Below the pieces are notes generated by a model. That model made no database searches and was not told where the DNA came from. It saw only the letters and a list, made by a program, of their open reading frames with translations. Positions 31,982 through 33,816 of a stretch of 33,816 bases of DNA are shown here, in pieces. The translations under genes and the position numbers were made by a program. Origin of the DNA: Woeseiaceae bacterium (GTDB lineage Bacteria; Pseudomonadota; Gammaproteobacteria; Steroidobacterales; Woeseiaceae); assembly GCA_022866645.1 (NCBI GenBank), contig JALHUQ010000049.1, positions 1 to 33,816 on the forward strand, written 5' to 3'. Each line of letters begins with the position of its first letter. Within the stretch, counting starts at the first letter, position 1.

Positions 31982-32661
31982 CTCGACGGTTTCAGAGTCC
32001 CGTCCTCAAGCAGAAGGATTCGATCCATCCTGGCCGCGATCGAGTGATCGTGAGTCACGATGACCAGGCTGGTTTTCAATTCCTGATTCAGTTCCAGCAT
32101 CAGGTTCAAAACGTGAGCGCCGTTTCCAGCGTCCAGGTTGCCTGTCGGCTCATCCGCCAATACAAGTTGTGGTCGTGTGATCAACGCACGTGCCACCGCG
32201 GCGCGCTGACGCTCACCGCCGGACAGTTCGCCCGGTTTGTGATTGAGTCGCCCGCCCAGACCGACCCGGCCCAACAATTCCCGCGCCTGCAGGATTGCCG
32301 TCGCTTTCGGCTCACGGCGAATCATCAGCGGCATGGCGACGTTCTCTTCGGCCGTGAATTCCGGCAGGAGATGATGAAACTGGTAGACGAATCCGACGTT
32401 CCGATTACGCAGCTCACCTTTCGCCGACTCGTCGGTGCCATGCATCGCCTCGCCATTGATAAAGACTTCCCCCTCGTCAGGTTCGTCGAGCCCTCCCATT
32501 ATTTGCAATAGCGTGGTTTTGCCCGACCCCGAAGTACCGATAATGGCAACGCGCTCTGCTGGCTGCACCTTAAGATCAACGCCGTGCAGCACGACCAGCG
32601 TCGACGCACCTTCGTTAAAGCGTCGAACAACGCCACGGCAATCAAGAACAGGGTTAGTCAT
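31978..32661 (-). CDS. lolD: Lipoprotein-releasing ABC transporter ATP-binding protein LolD
   Basis: 227 aa from ATG 32661 (MTNPVLDCRGVVRRF), the usual LolD length; longer in-frame starts lie inside lolC and add residues foreign to the family. Walker A GTSGSGKT (42-49), the Q-loop FVYQFHHLLPEFTAEENVAMPL typical of LolD, signature LSGGERQR and Walker B LVLADEPTGNLD are all present. With LolC/E it extracts mature lipoproteins from the inner membrane and passes them to LolA, so it should serve lipoproteins such as the one at 11435-11734. It overlaps lolC by 8 nt (translational coupling). Confidence 0.96.
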   Translation of the reverse strand: MTNPVLDCRGVVRRFNEGASTLVVLHGVDLKVQPAERVAIIGTSGSGKTTLLQIMGGLDEPDEGEVFINGEAMHGTDESAKGELRNRNVGFVYQFHHLLPEFTAEENVAMPLMIRREPKATAILQARELLGRVGLGGRLNHKPGELSGGERQRAAVARALITRPQLVLADEPTGNLDAGNGAHVLNLMLELNQELKTSLVIVTHDHSIAARMDRILLLEDGTLKPSS

Positions 32662-33816
32662 ATCGTAGGGCCTCAGCCGGCGCTGTTTTTGCAGCAACCC
32701 AGGCGGGGTAAATGGTTGAAAGCAACGCGAGCGCGAGTGCAATGGCGGCGACCAGTGCCACATCACCGTATTTCAGATCCGCTGGCAGGTCACTAATGAA
32801 ATAGACGTCGGCAGCGAGAAATTTGATGCCGAATACCGATTCGAAAAACCCAATTATCGACTCAAGATTTAACGCCAACAACATTCCGAACACAACGCCC
32901 GCCAGCGTGCCTGCGATACCGACGATGCTGCCTTGCGTCACAAAAATCTTGAGTATGCTCATAGGGCTTGCGCCGATCGTGCGCAGTATGGCGATGTCCG
33001 ACTGCTTGTCTTTCACCACCATGACCAGCGTCGAGACAATATTGAAAGCGGCAACTGCAATCACCATCATCAAAATCACGAACAAAATGGATTTTGTAAT
33101 TTGAATGGAACGGAAGAAGTTGACGTGCCGGCGTGTCCAGTCGCTGACAAGAACGAGTTCACCGTTCTCTAACGCGACTTCACGAACAATCGCAGGAGCA
33201 TTGTAGATTTCCGTTACGTTGAGCCGCACGCCGCTAACCGCGTCGCGCATTCGATACAATTTCTGGGCGTCGCCAATATTGATAAACGCGAGTCGACGGT
33301 CGAATTCATACATTCCAACGCGGTAAATTCCACTGACTGTGAATCGTTTGGTTCTTGGAACAATCCCGGCGGGAGTCACTATTCCTTCGGCAAGCGTTAC
33401 CGTCACCTTGTCACCGACACTGACCTTGATGGCAGCGGCTAACTCGACTCCCAGAACAATATTAAAATCGCCACGCGCAAGATCGGTGAGTTTGCCGGTC
33501 TGCATTACGCCGCCAACTCCGGAAACGGTGGCTTCCTGCTGCGGATCGATGCCTCGTAACTCGGCACCGCTCAATTGTTTTTCGAACACCAGCAAAGCCT
33601 GACCTTCTACATAAGGCGCAGCTGCAGTGACTCGGGGATTTTTGACTGCGATCTCGATCAGTTCTGTCGGATCGTCCAACTCGCCGTCGACCCCCTCAAT
33701 GACGGCATGGGCGGTCATCGCCAATAGCCGATCTTTTAGTTCCCGCTCGAAACCGTTGACGACGGACATTACGACAATCAATACCGTCACAGCGATAGCG
33801 ATGCCCAACATCGAAA
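32654..33816 (-). CDS. lolC: Lipoprotein-releasing transmembrane protein LolC/LolE (5' end outside window)
   Basis: At least 387 residues are visible; the frame is open to the right edge and the true start lies outside, since the visible part begins at the first membrane helix (SMLGIAIAVTVLIVVMSVVNGFERELKDR). A periplasmic region follows (about 30-235), then three membrane helices (about 240-270, 290-315, 350-375) in an FtsX-like permease domain ending AKTAPAEALRYD, which is the typical LolC/E end. It pairs with LolD. Whether it is LolC, LolE or a single LolF-type protein cannot be decided because the upstream gene is not seen. Confidence 0.93.
   Translation of the reverse strand, partial: SMLGIAIAVTVLIVVMSVVNGFERELKDRLLAMTAHAVIEGVDGELDDPTELIEIAVKNPRVTAAAPYVEGQALLVFEKQLSGAELRGIDPQQEATVSGVGGVMQTGKLTDLARGDFNIVLGVELAAAIKVSVGDKVTVTLAEGIVTPAGIVPRTKRFTVSGIYRVGMYEFDRRLAFINIGDAQKLYRMRDAVSGVRLNVTEIYNAPAIVREVALENGELVLVSDWTRRHVNFFRSIQITKSILFVILMMVIAVAAFNIVSTLVMVVKDKQSDIAILRTIGASPMSILKIFVTQGSIVGIAGTLAGVVFGMLLALNLESIIGFFESVFGIKFLAADVYFISDLPADLKYGDVALVAAIALALALLSTIYPAWVAAKTAPAEALRYD

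Overview
The window reads as about 33.8 kb of a gammaproteobacterial chromosome. Coding density is high, GC content is moderate, and the gene neighbourhoods are recognisable housekeeping ones. Three syntenies support this placement. First, rne / rluC / maf(yceF) / yceD-rpmF-plsX-fabH keeps the Escherichia coli order and orientations. Second, lolC-lolD / DUF2062 / comEC-exbB-exbD-msbA-lpxK resembles the Pseudomonas-type envelope cluster. Third, lexA-imuA-imuB-dnaE2 is the proteobacterial SOS mutasome cassette. A large TonB-dependent receptor and a gspCDEF block suggest an environmental, probably aquatic or sediment, heterotroph. A Woeseia-like lineage is possible, but that is inference only; no rRNA is present.

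Layout. 1-4773 (+): the tail of gspC, then gspD, gspE and gspF of a type II secretion system. 4823-5128 (+): a small, very acidic protein. 5135-11123 (-): the lexA-imuA-imuB-dnaE2 operon, transcribed from a promoter whose -10 hexamer lies inside one of two tandem LexA boxes. 11435-11734 (+): an Lpp/OprI-type alanine-zipper lipoprotein, convergent with an L,D-transpeptidase and an upstream-coupled glutathione-S-transferase-like gene (-). 13505-14050 (+): a DUF1232 protein. 14071-16886 (-): yceD-rpmF-plsX-fabH. 17018-17611 (+): maf. 17612-18610 (-): rluC. 18643-21424 (+): rne with a roughly 300-nt structured leader. 21438-21914 (-): a low-molecular-weight phosphotyrosine phosphatase. 21915-22609: a gene-poor stretch with a truncated VOC/glyoxalase-like remnant. 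22610-25132 (+): a TonB-dependent receptor with a strong terminator. 25217-31405 (-): comEC-exbB-exbD-msbA-lpxK. 31454-31981 (+): a DUF2062 membrane protein. 31978-33816 (-): lolD and lolC/E, the latter cut by the window edge.

How the genes work together. Several blocks concern the cell envelope: secretion across the outer membrane (Gsp), tethering of the outer membrane to peptidoglycan (lipoprotein plus L,D-transpeptidase), lipid A phosphorylation and flipping (LpxK, MsbA), lipoprotein release (LolCD), phospholipid and fatty-acid initiation (PlsX, FabH), and TonB-type uptake. A second theme is SOS-induced translesion synthesis. A third is RNA and ribosome housekeeping (RNase E, RluC, L32, YceD).

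I did not find an obviously new multi-gene defence or metabolic system. The most interesting signals are local: the promoter/operator architecture of the mutasome operon, an ImuB with an extra N-terminal segment carrying a clamp-motif-like hexapeptide, a GspE without its zinc-binding cysteines, a near-consensus promoter that would make the yceD mRNA almost leaderless, the rne leader structures, and the chimeric VOC remnant. No tRNA, rRNA, CRISPR array, insertion sequence or prophage was seen.
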